From: Apodemus sylvaticus
Taxonomy: Eukaryota > Chordata > Mammalia > Rodentia > Muridae
Length of the DNA: 64,000 nucleotides
Assembly (NCBI RefSeq): GCF_947179515.1
Contig: NC_067483.1
Location: 85,591,072 to 85,655,071, forward strand
Reading direction: 5' to 3'
The notes beneath the pieces were generated by a model, which did no database searches, was not told the origin of the DNA, and saw only the letters and a list, made by a program, of their open reading frames with translations. Positions 33,874 to 45,329 of this stretch are shown here, piece after piece (position 1 is the first letter of the stretch; each line of letters opens with the position of its first letter). Position numbers and translations under genes: made by a program.

Positions 33874-34140
33874 GTAAGAAAAGGATTAAATTTGGCGTTC
33901 AAGATTAACAAAAGCTTGATAGAAACACTTTGGATTTAAACTGATTAGGGTAAATCGAACACTGCCTTTCAGTTATTTCAAAATTTCTTGTCTTTAGTCT
34001 GTTTGATTCCCCACCCCTTGTGTGTACTCTTTGGTGAAAATTTACTATTTACCACTAAAAGTCTGAATATGCGTGGTATCAAACGACCACTATATGTAAA
34101 AATATGGAAACCGAGCCTTTTAAAACACTAGTTGTCTTAT

Positions 34141-34322
34141 GGGGCTGGAGAGAACACGTACTGCTCTTACAGAGAGTCTGAGTTCTGTTCCCGAATCCAT
34201 GTCACATGGTTCTTAACTGCCTGTAAATTCAGCTTCAGGGGATCCCATGCCTCCAGCCTCCTCCAGTTATACATATACACAAAGACACTTAGAGTTCAAC
34301 CTAAAATTAAATCTTAAATAAG
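34141..34322 (+). repeat. B3 SINE, diverged
   Basis: GGGGCTGGAGAGAACACG, TTCAGGGGATCCCATGCC and ATACATATACACAAAGACAC, then an A-rich tail. Confidence 0.75.
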
Positions 34323-35739
34323 CAAATTGATAGATAAAACGGGAGCTCCAAGAGAGAAGGGAGCTTTGTTCCTTCTGCCCACTGCTACATTCCCAGCACC
34401 TAACGCACTGTAGAAAATTATATGTATTTATAGAGCTAATTCATAAACTCCGGCTCATCACCTCTAATAAGGAATACTTATTATTTAAAATCAAAAGGAA
34501 TGAATGTAATTATGGACTCAGTCCAAACCAAACTTGCCTTTCTGGTTATTTTTGTTGTTTTTAAAAGGTAGCCAAGGGTCTGGGCTGGGCAAGCCAGTCT
34601 TACAGAGGGCCTCACTGAAGCTGTGGTGCTATTCCCCGAGGCCACACATCCAGCCGTGAGCAGCTGGATGGGGGGCCGTCACGGAATGAGCTTGAACCAG
34701 CTTGTTGGAATAGACAACTTGGTCTCAACCAAATTTCTCATTCAGTAAATCTGAAGTCCACATTTTTTTCTGACTCCACCTTGTCCCTTTATCACCTCTC
34801 TTCCCTTCCCTTCTTCTCCTCCCTGATTTTCTATTCCCTTCTTTTCCCAGCACTAGAGATTAAATCCAGGGTGTTGTGTAAGCTATGTAAGTGTCTGAGT
34901 TATATAAACTCACATTTGTAAAAGTTCCCAGATGAAGCTGGCATTGCTGAGCTTGGGCCTTGGGCCTTGGGCCTCTGCCTTGGAAACCATGGAAGTGGCT
35001 TAAAATGAGCGAAGATCCTGGAAGTAACGTGTCAGCCCCTCATCCTCATTCTCCCGTGTGAGAAGGACGGATGGCACGAGCCAGCTGAGCTTCTGAGATG
35101 TAGCTCTGGGAACTCTACGTTCTCAGAGAAAAAACGTCTGAAAGCAAAAGTGGCTTTTCTGTAGGTTCTTTGAGTTGGGGTTGGAATACACAGGGAGAGA
35201 GGATAGGCACTGCAGGGCTGGCTAACTTCTCTGTGACACAGGATGGAGTTTGAGTCTCTGAGTGTGACCAAGAATCCTAGATAGAGCACTCCTTGGCTAG
35301 AAATAGAGTGAGCTCGTGAGTCTAGGGGAGATTTGTTTCCTTGAAGACTAGGTAGCTGACATAGTGATGGCTTGCAAATGAAAAAGAAGAGGAAAAATAT
35401 TATAATTGACCAGGCAGCCCGAAAGTACGAGAGGAAACATCAAACGGGACCCAGAAAGACGGGTAGCCGCTGGTGAAAAATAACAAAGGAGAAATTTTGA
35501 AAGAACAAAAATATTTCCATGTGTATCTAGAAAAATACACACAGTGATACCAGGAAACAGGTCCTGACGGCCAGGACCATCTTGTGGTGATGGACAGATA
35601 TCCAGTTCCTACGCATAGTACAAGTGTCTCCTTTTCCTTTAATCAAGTTCATGGCTGGCTCCATGTGTTAACCAACTCAGTAAATAAGACTTCTCATATC
35701 CCAGTGTTGACCCAGAAAATATTTGGTATTTTCTTTTTC
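34323..35739. other. Intronic DNA, nothing recognised
   Basis: No exon and no confident repeat are visible. A weak ID-like tract may lie near 34850-34900. Confidence 0.45.
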
Positions 35740-35878
35740 AGAGGAAGGGCTCTCTCTCCATAGCCCAGGCTGACTTCAAACTCAGAGATATATTGCCTCT
35801 GCTTCTGCCTCTGCCTCTGCCTCTGCCTCCCCAATGCTGGGATTAATACATGTGCCTCCACACCCACCATAGTGTGCA
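35740..35878 (-). repeat. B1 SINE with (CTCTGC)n expansion
   Basis: Reverse-complement B1 in which the GCCTCTGCCTC segment is expanded to about six hexamers at 35797-35828. Confidence 0.85.
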
Positions 35879-36300
35879 TTTTCAAGTTGGTTTACTGAAC
35901 ATCCACGAGCCTTTTATGTCCTCCTCACTCGCACACAACATGCTATTGGGCAAAGGTACTAGACATGCAGTGGCAGAAAGGTGAACAGGTGAGAAATGGT
36001 AGAAGATGTGGATTCCTACCACTATTTTTATATTTTATCATGAGGTATTGTAATAACTTCATTAGACTGAACACATGTGCTTCATGTGAAATAAAAGCAT
36101 AACTCACCTCTTGATGCCTAGTATATTGAAGATAGACTATACCCGTGGTAGCAGTACATTAAAAGGCCTCAAAAAATGTAGGGGAAATAAATAAATCAAG
36201 AAGTAAATACCATCAGATAAATCTAGTGGCACTCACCAACCATACCACTACCCCAACCCATCCATATCCACTTCTACCTCTCTGAGCCCTGTACCAACAG

Positions 36301-36428
36301 CTACCCTTACTCCAACCACTTCTCCCCAACCTACTCACACACTTACTTTTACCCTTAATTTATACTTAAACTTACCTCTTACATTATTAACCTTATCCCT
36401 ACCCCTTCCCCTACCATTACTATTCAAT
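36301..36428. repeat. G-free low-complexity tract, 128 nt
   Basis: No G occurs in 128 consecutive bases. CCCTTAC, CCTTATCCCTACC and similar units recur. The flanking 36230-36300 holds only a few Gs. Confidence 0.9.
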
Positions 36429-36989
36429 GGCTATAGACAGAGACTGCATTAAACATCCATGATATGGAAACATGCATATGATCTAGGACAGATGGAAGTG
36501 CACACTTCTAGACCCAAAGAAACTTGCCAGGTTAGGTATAGTTGTTGTGGTTAACAGTCTTTCTAAGTGGGTAAAATCCCATCCATTTCTAGAGGAGCCT
36601 GGAAGTCTCTCTTCAAGGGCAGTCTTGCCCACATAGGGTGAAACCCACCTTGTACATGGGCTGGGCTGTATCTCTGCCCTGCTACTATGGCTATATCCAT
36701 AGCAAACTCGTACACGGGCACCAATCTCAGCCTTAAACCCTTCTGAAAACTAAACTGAGCTCCTGCTCCCACACTCTTACTTGGCATCCCAGTTTTTGCC
36801 AAGCTAAGAATATCTTGGTCTATATGAGGGATTCCCCCAGAAGTTCCTCTCTGAACCATGGATGAGGGCTGGTAGGGGATGTGCCAGGCATTCTCTGGCA
36901 CTGCAGTGGCACAGTAGAAAGGTGTAGCCATCATATTTCTTAATGATGCTTCCAAAACGAATATATATGAGAATCTGGAGCTGTTGAGA

Positions 36990-37160
36990 ATGGTCAGCAG
37001 TGGGTAGGAGCGCTGGCTGCTCTTAACAGAGGAGCTGGCTTTGGCTCCTAGCATCCCGAGGCAGCTCACAAGCACCTGTTCATATCAGTTCCTGGGGTTC
37101 TGATGCCCTCTTCTGACCTACACAAGTAGTGTGTATAGGTGGTGCACTTTCATACAGACG
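36990..37160 (+). repeat. B3 SINE, diverged
   Basis: AGGAGCGCTGGCTGCTCTTA, CTCCTAGCATCCCGAGGCAG and TCTGATGCCCTCTTCTGACC keep the B3 order. Confidence 0.7.
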
Positions 37161-37238
37161 ACTTCTGATACATCATGAATCAGATTTTATTACAGTCTGG
37201 AAATAATCTCTTTTTTTTTTGTCTTTGCTTGTGCTCAG

Positions 37239-37396
37239 AACTATAGGCCTTGTTTTTCTTACGCTATTGGGAAGCCAGGAGACCTAAGCCAACCATATGA
37301 GATTGTAAACTATTCTAATAAAAACCATTTGAAATGGTCCACTTCATATGCTGGAATGTATGTGTTTCGCTTGAAGATCTTGGATCCAAACTATAG
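37239..37396 (+). CDS. Catspere: Catspere coding exon, largest internal one
   Basis: Acceptor TTGTGCTCAG, donor GTAAGG. It is 52 codons plus two bases in frame (NYRPCFSYAIGKPGDLSQ...). It contains a sequon (NYS). The final AG is completed by C of the next exon. Confidence 0.9.
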
Positions 37397-37639
37397 GTAA
37401 GGATAAAATTTTAACTAAGAATAAAATGATATTTTCCCCTTAAGATTTTTTTTCCCTTTTTGGTGTAATTGGATGCCATCTAAATATCTCATTTTTTGTT
37501 AATCTTGTTATTTATAAGTTTGCTTTTCATTTTGTAGCAATCAGCAAACATGCTATAGAAGCATGGGGTCTCGTGTCAGCTAGTAATCGGATCACTCAGT
37601 CTGAAATTACATTCTGGTATTGTGTCCTCTTGACGTACA

Positions 37640-37985
37640 TATTGGCTACTTTTCCCGTTGACACGACCAAACACCCGACAAGAAGGACACACAGGGTGAA
37701 GGATGGCTTATGGCTCCAAGTCTGAGAGTAAAATCTACCATGGTAGAAAGATCATAGCGAGAGGAAAGGGAAGTAGCTGGAGAAAAAACGCAGCCAGAAG
37801 CAGAGAGCAATGGAGATCAGGCTCAGTCCAGTTCCAGTCACAGACCCCAGTGCAGGCAACTGTGTGAGCCATGTTTGATGTGGGCTTTCCTCAGTCAGGC
37901 ACCTCTGGAAAGAGCCTCCCGGGTAGTCCCAGAAGCTGTGTCTCTATGGTGACTCAAAATCCAGTCACCCTGACAATGAAGACTC
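37640..37985 (-). mobile_element. MaLR-like LTR, diverged
   Basis: An antisense LTR-like order is kept: TATTGGCTACTTTTCCCGTT, GGATGGCTTATGGCTCC and AGTCAGGCACCTCTGGAAAG. The family call is weak. Confidence 0.5.
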
Positions 37986-38775
37986 ACTAACCCTCACACT
38001 AGCATGTGCAGGGCCCTGGGTTCCATCCTTGCACTATACCAGAACACAGGAAATGGAAGCCCATGAGCCCGTGTGCTTGGCCCTGGAGGAGACACATTCC
38101 TAAAATACAACGTGGACTGGATCAATCAGTAATGATTGAATGGAAGGATTGCATGGTAGCCTAGCAATGTGACATTGTCTTTTGAGCTCTGTGGGCTTCC
38201 CTCGGCCACCTGGCAAGCAAACATTACCTGACTACCACCCCCCTTCTTCCAGAAGTGTCTGGTATGCTAAAGGCTCACTGATGACTGGAAGCACTTAGGT
38301 AGTTTTGGGATGCGGGCTGATTAATGGAAAGACCAAAGCAAAATATAAGAGATTTATGATTTTCCTATGCCCACAAGCCTCCAGTGTATTTCCAAGGAGG
38401 CTGAGAGTTCTGAAGAAGGTCAAGGGAGAGGATCTCCTTCTGAGGGAGCTCTGAGTGCTGCGCATCTCCCAGCCCTGCCCGCGCGCATGCGCAGTGAGCA
38501 TGCTTGCCGGCAAGTGAGGAGGAGAAGCCATAAGGAAAGGGACCTCCCCTGTTGACAAGTGATGGGCAGCTGAACCGATGGACAGAAATGGGTAGGCTAA
38601 AGAGTGATGTCGGAGCAGAAAGGGGCAGACTTCTGTCCCCCCTTTGAGGCAACAAATACTTCAGAAAGTAAGCCCTCCACGGCACGAGCTTGGCAGTGTT
38701 GCCACTGTGGCACTGCCTGGGAGGTCCTGCTTCAGGTACACCTTGATGAATGTGTTCACTTAACTTCACTTGTTT
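37986..38775. other. Intronic DNA with an NRF1-type site
   Basis: No exon or confident repeat is visible. A perfect YGCGCAYGCGCR match (CGCGCATGCGCA) is at 38482-38493 in a locally GC-rich patch. Confidence 0.55.
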
Positions 38776-38853
38776 ATTTCTATGCAATACTGGAACTGAG
38801 CTGAGGCCTCACACATGCTAGGTAAGACGTCTACCACTGTGCTTCCGCCCAGC
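38776..38853 (-). repeat. ID/B4-like SINE head
   Basis: CTCACACATGCTAGGTAAGA, GTCTACCACTGTGCTTCC and GCCCAGCCC give the reverse complement of a tRNA-derived SINE head. Confidence 0.65.
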
Positions 38854-39260
38854 CCTTCTCGTGAGAGACAGAGGGCCCAACAGCAGCCATCCGAGCCCAG
38901 TCATTTGAGGAGTATCTCCTCTGATGGTAACCATACTTTCTTCCTCTAATTATAAATCCATTCACCCTTTGCTTCATCCTAAGCAAAATGGAAGAGCCCG
39001 TTGCTATGGCAGTGTCCCCTTCCTGAGATCTTGGGACTCTACTTGGCTTCAGACATGATACAGGTCTCAGTGCTCTCATGAACACTTTGTTCTGGGCCCT
39101 GCCTGAAGGTGGAAGAGAGACGTGGATCTGAGAGATTCACCTCAGCAGACCTCCTTAATCAGTCTTTACATTTTGTCACGCTTGACTGATATTGTCAGCC
39201 CGACAGGATTTAGAAGCACCAAAGAGATAAGTCTCTGGACACGTCTCTTAAGAACTTTTC

Positions 39261-39440
39261 TAGGGCTGGAGAGATGGCTCAGTGGTTAAGAGCACTGATG
39301 GCTCTTCCAAAGGTCCTGAGTTCAAATCCCAGCAACCACATGATGGCTAAAAATGGTGAAAGAGATCTGATGTCCTCTTCTGGTGCTATCTGAAGATAGC
39401 CACAGTGTACTTATAATTTTTGTAAAAGAAATTTTCTAGA
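39261..39440 (+). repeat. B2 SINE
   Basis: CTAGGGCTGGAGAGATGGCT through AGCCACAGTGTACTTATAA. Confidence 0.95.
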
Positions 39441-39454
39441 TTAGGCAAATTGAG

Positions 39455-39690
39455 GAAGGGAAGACCCACTCTGAAAATGTGGGCTGTACAACTCCATGAA
39501 CTAGGGTCCACCACTGGACAAAAGAGAACGTGAGCTGAGCACAGCGCTCATGGCTCTCCTCTCCCTCAGGGGGGTCAGCGTGACCAGTTGTCATGCTTTC
39601 CTCCCCACGATGCTCTGTATGTCCTTGGGCTGTGAGCCAAAGCAGACCCTTTCTTCCTCAAGTTGTTTTATCAGGAGTTTGACCATAGCA
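39455..39690 (+). mobile_element. Diverged LTR-like segment
   Basis: GGGCTGTGAGCCAAAGCAGA, CTTTCTTCCTCAAGTTGTTT and TTGACCATAGCAATGCAAG resemble the R-U5 end of rodent ERVL-type LTRs. Confidence 0.5.
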
Positions 39691-40133
39691 ATGCAAGACC
39701 TGAGACTCAGCACCCTCATCTGGAAGGAGGGGTTCTCATGAGCACTAACAGAGCACATAGGCATTCTCCATACTAGGCACATAATAAATGCTTATTTAAA
39801 CAGCACCTCAGCATGCAGTGGTTAACCATGTAATATTTCTGAAGATACTTATGATTGTTCGGTATTATTAAAGTCATTATGACTGTTACCTTGGAAACTA
39901 CCACCCAAAGTGTGTAACGCTGTGAGGACGGAAGCTTTGAGGAATCTCAACAGTCACCAGAACGGGCAGCATTGGAGAACTGATCATAATTGTCCTGGAA
40001 CTGCATGTCTCCTGGGTCCTTGTCAAAAAAATGACACCTTAATAAGGTTCTATGAGATCTGATTGTGAGCATAGATATGGATATTTTAAACAAATTTGAC
40101 TTAATCTTTAATACTGCTTTTTCTACTTTGCAG

Positions 40134-40187
40134 CTTCTGTAACCTAACAACTACTTTTGCAATTGAGAGCTTAGGAATTATTCCCAG
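40134..40187 (+). CDS. Catspere: Catspere coding exon
   Basis: Acceptor CTACTTTGCAG, donor GTAAAG. C completes the serine codon, followed by FCNLTTTFAIESLGIIP. It has a sequon (NLT). The final AG continues in the last exon. Confidence 0.88.
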
Positions 40188-40579
40188 GTAAAGGGCAGTA
40201 CCTCACGGTGTTGCAGTTTTTATTTGTTTGCTTGGTTTATTCTGTTTCCTATGTTGGCTTTTTTGAGACAAAATCCCATAACCCAGGACCCTTGGTCTCC
40301 GTACCTCAGCACAATGCCTGGTAGAAAGACAGTGAGTTATGCTGATCATCGTTCAAAGGAGAACCCTTTGCTTGGTCACAGGAGAGAAAAATCACACTGA
40401 AGCAGCTGCAGGCCCAGAGAAACTAACACTACTGCGATCTGCTCCAGGCAGACACTGAGAACTCAAGTAGGAAACAACCCTTAAGTGTCTGGATTAAAAA
40501 GTAAGCCCCATCATGGGAGATACCTCCACAGAATCCCAGAGAAAGAGACCTGAAGTGAAGGGCCCTCAGCAGAGAAGCT

Positions 40580-40880
40580 TCTAATATACACACTCACAAT
40601 CACTGACACTCACACATACTCATACACACATACTGATACACACATGCTCACATGCACACACATCCCCACCCGTGCTGTCACAAGTATACTCACACACATA
40701 CACATTCAAACATACACACAATCCCTCACGTACTCATACACACTCAAACACACACACACACTCACACTCAAATACATACACACACACTCACATACTCATA
40801 TACACACAGTCACACACTTGCTCACCTGACCTCTCACAAATATACACATGCATGCTCTGACACACAATCACAAATGCTCA
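40580..40880. repeat. CA/CAT-rich degenerate microsatellite
   Basis: Imperfect ACACAT, CACTCA and CACACA units run for about 300 bp. Confidence 0.93.
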
Positions 40881-41546
40881 GTTACCTTAACCAGCCATGT
40901 AACCAAGCCCTGAGCCAGAAATGGTAGCTGCCTGTACTCTGTAGCCTGAGGTGAGAGGGTCACTTGAGCCCAGGAGTTCCAGGCCAGCCTGGAAGCACAC
41001 TAAGGCAGGTCTCCCCGTGTGTCCTGTCCATCCCTCCATATTTGTGTCAGTGGGTGGTGGCAGCATCTTCAGATGCCCAGAGTTAGCAGTTCTCCTTACT
41101 CTTTTGCCTTCCTAGAGTGCTGCATGTTAACAAATGACTTTTGAATACATCTTAGACCTAACCCCTTCTCTCCCATTTCCTCACCCACATCAGCACGCCC
41201 TTCTCCCATCCTGCCTCACACCCACGAAACTCCCTCCTCTTGCTCTTTGCCTAAACTCCAACTCTTTCTTACAGTGTGCTTCCTCTTATCTGATGCATGC
41301 CCACCTTTTTGGGTTTTGTTTGTTTTGTTGGAGCTGGGAGTGTTGGTTTGGGGGGAAGGTATTTAGATGGACTTTGGCTACTTTGTGGGTTCTTCGTCTA
41401 CCTTCTAGATCCCTTTTCTTCCACTCTTTTAACCCCCTAACAGTAGATACAAGAGACAAAGGATAGAGGGGAAAGGGGGACTGAGATGTTGTCTTTAAGA
41501 CTATTTCTTGCTGATTACCATCAAGTTCCTTGGGGCAAGTTTGATC

Positions 41547-41660
41547 TTCTTCTTCTTCTTCTTCCTTCTTCCTTCTTCCTTCTTCCTTCTTCCTTCTTCC
41601 TTCTTCCTTCTTCTTCTTTCTTCTTTCGTCTTCTTCTTCTTCTCCTCCTCCTTTTCCTGT
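41547..41660. repeat. (CTT)n and (CTTCCTT)n pyrimidine tract
   Basis: TTC triplets flank about seven TTCCTTC units. It lies about 160 bp before the last Catspere exon. Confidence 0.95.
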
Positions 41661-41819
41661 TCTTTGTGAATGACTACCTTGGAGCAGTGCTGGGTCTTAT
41701 TCCTCCGTTCCCTGCCGCCAGCAAGGGAGGCAGCTGTTCTAAGACAGTGTGATTGGTAGATTAACAGAGAGAGCATGGAGGATGACTTTCTGAAGGCTCC
41801 TTTATTGTTTTTATTCTAG

Positions 41820-41973
41820 ATCGAGCGTCTACCTGGTGGCTGCCTTGATTTTTGTCCTGATGCTCACGTTCATCAGTATCCTGGTTCTGAGCTATTTCTG
41901 GTACTCGAAGATTTACAGGCAGTTTATTTATGAGCCGCTTCACAAGCCTCCGGGAAAGCAGAAGAAGCATTAG
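41820..41973 (+). CDS. Catspere: Catspere terminal coding exon: transmembrane helix and tail
   Basis: Acceptor TTTTTATTCTAG. The first base completes an arginine codon. The exon then encodes a hydrophobic helix of about 24 residues beginning VYLVAALIFVLMLTF, an aromatic stretch (SYFWYSKIYRQF) and a short basic tail ending PGKQKKH before TAG at 41971-41973. This matches the C-terminal membrane anchor of CatSper-epsilon, with the preceding exons extracellular and a short cytoplasmic tail. Confidence 0.92.
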
Positions 41974-42258
41974 GGAACGTGAGAGTTAACTCTGAATACA
42001 TATAAGTAATTACATTAAGAATGTATGTTTGCCTAAGAAACATTAAATATAAGCTCATACCATTATTAAATTCAATATCTGAAAAGTATTGTTACATTAC
42101 TCCCTCAAATAGCATCCGTTATATTGTTGTGTTTGTTATTCCATTTTAATGATAGCATATATACTGTTACATTTGCATTAAAAAAAATCTTTGGCTAGTA
42201 TGATGCCTAACGATGAAAGTTTTTGATAGTGAATAAAAGTGTCAAATATCATTTTATT
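41974..42258 (+). other. Catspere: Catspere 3' UTR
   Basis: AT-rich sequence free of repeats follows the stop codon. The end is set 20-25 bp past the poly(A) signal and is approximate. Confidence 0.75.
42232..42237 (+). terminator. Catspere poly(A) signal
   Basis: AATAAA lies 259 bp after the stop codon in AT-rich DNA, followed by a T-rich stretch. Confidence 0.8.
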
Positions 42259-42398
42259 GTATCATATGGAACTGTTTATATATAAGACCTATAAAAGCAC
42301 ATTTATTTAAGTCATCATTTTTTAAATAGATTTCAGAAGTTTTTCTAGTGGTAGGTTTCACATATGAGTTGCAGCTGTTATATAGAAAAGCTTGTCTT

Positions 42399-42940
42399 GG
42401 GCAGGAGAGATGGCTTAGCCATTAATTAAAGTCTAGGCTCAAAACGAAAAATATATAAAGGGGCAGCTAATAATCTACATTTTAATGCTGTTTCAACCTT
42501 TCATTCTCAAGTTCAAAATACACGTCTTAATTTACCCAAATTATCTGTACTAGAACGTTAAAAAAATTTTTGTGTGCATGTTTGTAGGTGTGTGAGAGTG
42601 TGTGTGTGTGTGTGTGTATGTGTGTAGATTATGCTAATCCCAACACTCCGGAGGCAGAGGCAGGTGGATGTTCGTGAGTCCGAGGCCAGCCTGGTCTACA
42701 AAGCGAGGTCCAGGACAGCCAGGGCCACACAGTGAAACTCTGTCTTGAAAAATCAAAAGGAAAAAAAGAAAAAGAATGGTTGGATTCCCATCATCCCTCA
42801 CATGATGACTCATGGTAACTCCAGTTCAGGGGATCCACTGCCTCTTGTGCCACAGTACTGCATTGCATGTGATAACAGACACACATGTAGCTAACACTCC
42901 CATACACATAAAATTAAAAATAAAGGAACATAAATAAAGG
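42399..42940 (+). repeat. B2/B3 fragments, (TG)n and a B1
   Basis: A B2-type head (GGCAGGAGAGATGGCTTAGC) is at 42399. A TG repeat is at 42587-42626 and a B1 at 42640-42752 (CTCCGGAGGCAGAGGCAGGT...). A B3-like 3' part is at 42780-42935. Confidence 0.75.
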
Positions 42941-42958
42941 ACTTAAAAAAAAGTTCTA

Positions 42959-43100
42959 GCCGGGCGGTGGTGGTCCATGCCTTTAATCCCAGCTCTTGGG
43001 AGGCAGAGGCAGGCGGATTTCTGAGTTCGAGGCCAGCCTGGTCTACAGAGTGAGTTCCAGGACAGCCAGGGCTATAAAGAGAAACCCTGTCTCGAAAAAA
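42959..43100 (+). repeat. B1 SINE
   Basis: GCCGGGCGGTGGTGGTCCAT through AGAAACCCTGTCTCG. Confidence 0.97.
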
Positions 43101-43124
43101 ACCAACAACCAAACAAACAAACAA

Positions 43125-43275
<151 letters not shown>

Positions 43276-43914
43276 AAACCAAAATAAATAAATAAATAAA
43301 ATTTTAAAAAACATTCTAATCACATTTCTCAGGAGCAGGGCAGAGCAAGTTGATGGAACATTCCAACAAAGCCTAGGCCACAAAGAGAAACGCTGCTTCT
43401 AAAAACAACACCACGAAAACCCCACTAGGCTAGGGGAGTTAATTGAAGCCATCACTGCCTCCAGATACAGACAGCAGTGATAACATGTGCAGCTATTTTC
43501 AAAGAGTGCCAATCACTTTCAATCTGGTAAGATACAAACTGGCAATTACCACTGACAAAAGTCACTCCAAAACCAAAGATGTCCAAGGTAAAGAGTATCC
43601 CTTGAAATTCCCACCTGTGCTATACCTCTTTGGGAAGTTTTAAAATGGAAAATGGACTGTCTCAAGATCTACTAGTGAAACCGAGTCTTATTCTTCAATA
43701 CTAACTAGAAAGTCAACTGAGGTAATCAGTGCATTCAGCCAGTAACAATGGATCTAAGCAGAGCTCAAAACATCCTCAAAACATTGGGGGGCCAAGAGGA
43801 GCTCCAGAGGAGGGGCGCCTTTACAAACAGTCCCCAGGATTGGTCAGAAAGGAGGCTGGTAATCTGGAAGACATCAGTCTGCATTTCAGCCACTCCTCGG
43901 TAGGGGACGGCAGA

Positions 43915-44340
43915 GTTCTCTATAAGCATAACCAAATACCTGTCAACAAGTGTCTAAGGAAGAAAACATTTCTTTTTCCCTCAGAGTTGAGAGGGCGCTG
44001 TCCATACGACAGGCAGGCATGGTGGGGTTCCCAGAGGTGGGAGTGTGTGATTGCCACTGTTCCCATCACGGTAGGTCGGGAAACAGAACCTGAGATGGAA
44101 GTAGAGCCCTCAGACCTGCTCTCCAGAAATCCACTCCCTCCAGTAAGACCCAGCCTCCTAAGGACTCCACAGTGCTCTAGCACAGTGCCTCCAGCTGAGG
44201 AGCAAGTAGTCAGGATCATGAGCTCGTGGGAGGCCATTCCCACTCAAACCTTTACCCTCTTTGAGGTGGCCAAGGGGACCTGCTTCGGGGTACCCGTGCA
44301 CAGTGGTAGTCTGCCCCTTCACCTTGCTCAGATTTAGCAT
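43915..44340 (-). mobile_element. ERVL/MaLR-like LTR, diverged
   Basis: On the minus strand the order is a U3-like part, CTTCCTTAGACACTTGTTGA, then GGTATTTGGTTATGC. It resembles rodent LTR R-U5 ends. It contains a long accidental plus-strand ORF. Confidence 0.55.
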
Positions 44341-45329
44341 AGCCACTAGAATAAAACAGAAGCGATTCCAGGCCACTCCTGATATGTGACTTCCTGCTTG
44401 GTTTTTCCCCTGCTGTCTTTTGCAACAGTTGTTCTGGGATAAGCAGCTACTTACTATTTCAGGAGCAGCCCTACAGAAAGGCCAGGAGGCACCAAATTCA
44501 AGCCTCCCACTGACCAAATAACACGGTGAGCTTGGAATCCTCTCTACTCCTCAGTCGATCCATAGGTATTGGGCTCTACTGGTACAGGAGACGAGTAGGA
44601 GGTATTCACTTAAACTGCCCTAGTTACTCCCTGACTCTGGAAACAGAAATAATGTTCATCCTAAGCTGCTGTACATGTGGGGGGATTTGCCTTTCAGGAA
44701 GGCACAGCAGGCAATAGACTTAATTTCTAACCAGCTTTTGAAGCCTTCATGGCTTTGGGATTCACACAGCTGTTGAGGCCACAGCAGATACAAATACAGA
44801 AGACCCATTGTCAGGTGGGCCATGTGCTTGGGGAAGACACAGCAGCAGTGCATTGGAGAGGCAGCATGCTTGTTAGGAGAGGCAGGTTGGCTACTCTCTG
44901 CAGTGATATGTGTAGGGGACAGTCTCTGCCTCTGGCCATCTGGAAGATAAAACTGTAGTGTGTATTTTCTGTCAACATGCATGTGCCAGGGGACACCGTT
45001 CCATTCCTACAGCGCTGGCATGTTTGCCCCGCTCATGCTATCAATGCATATTCACTCAGGGCTCCGCCCTTTCCCCACTGTTAGGGCTGTTTCCTCCTGG
45101 ATATAAGGAATTGGTTCTTTCAGGATATAAGAAATGGTTTGCAACTAAATGTTTGGTCAAAACTACTACTGTTTCTGTTTCAAATATCTTTCCATGATCT
45201 GCTCTTTGATGCAGGTGGCCAGGACTCTGCAAACTACATGTCTGCCACCCTGTGGCTCTCTGGATGGTTCCTACAGGACTAGGTTCTAGGAGGACACTAG
45301 GAGACAAGAGAAAGGTGTTCCTGTCTCCT
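44341..45329. other. Intergenic DNA, largely unassigned
   Basis: Part of 44380-44520 may be LTR-derived. No gene is seen. Confidence 0.4.

Larger units (their letters stand above)
1..42258 (+). other. Catspere: Catspere gene, 3' part (gene extends upstream of the window)
   Basis: CatSper-epsilon is a single-pass auxiliary subunit of CatSper, the sperm flagellar calcium channel; with the beta, gamma and delta subunits it forms a large extracellular canopy over the pore. Ten exons listed separately share one frame across all nine junctions, giving about 276 C-terminal residues. Visible features are three extracellular sequons (NST in exon 29282-29381, NYS in 37239-37396, NLT in 40134-40187), scattered cysteines, one hydrophobic helix of about 24 residues in the last exon and a short Lys/Arg/His-rich tail. 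The family is roughly 900-1000 residues long, so the N-terminal two thirds lie upstream. Identity rests on the C-terminal architecture and on Desi2 lying next door, as CATSPERE does with DESI2 in human 1q44. Mouse has Catspere1 and Catspere2; position favours Catspere2. No stop, frameshift or lost splice site is visible, so I see no sign of a pseudogene. Confidence 0.85.

Noticed and set aside
41134..41466. 110-codon ORF upstream of the last Catspere exon, tested as an extra exon
   Set aside because: No acceptor/donor pair in the right phase is seen, and exons 40134-40187 and 41820-41973 already join in frame.
43729..44337. 202-codon plus-strand ORF between the two genes
   Set aside because: Most of it (from about 43915) overlaps an antisense ERVL/MaLR-like LTR. 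There is no domain, promoter or splice context, and the residues look like translated LTR.
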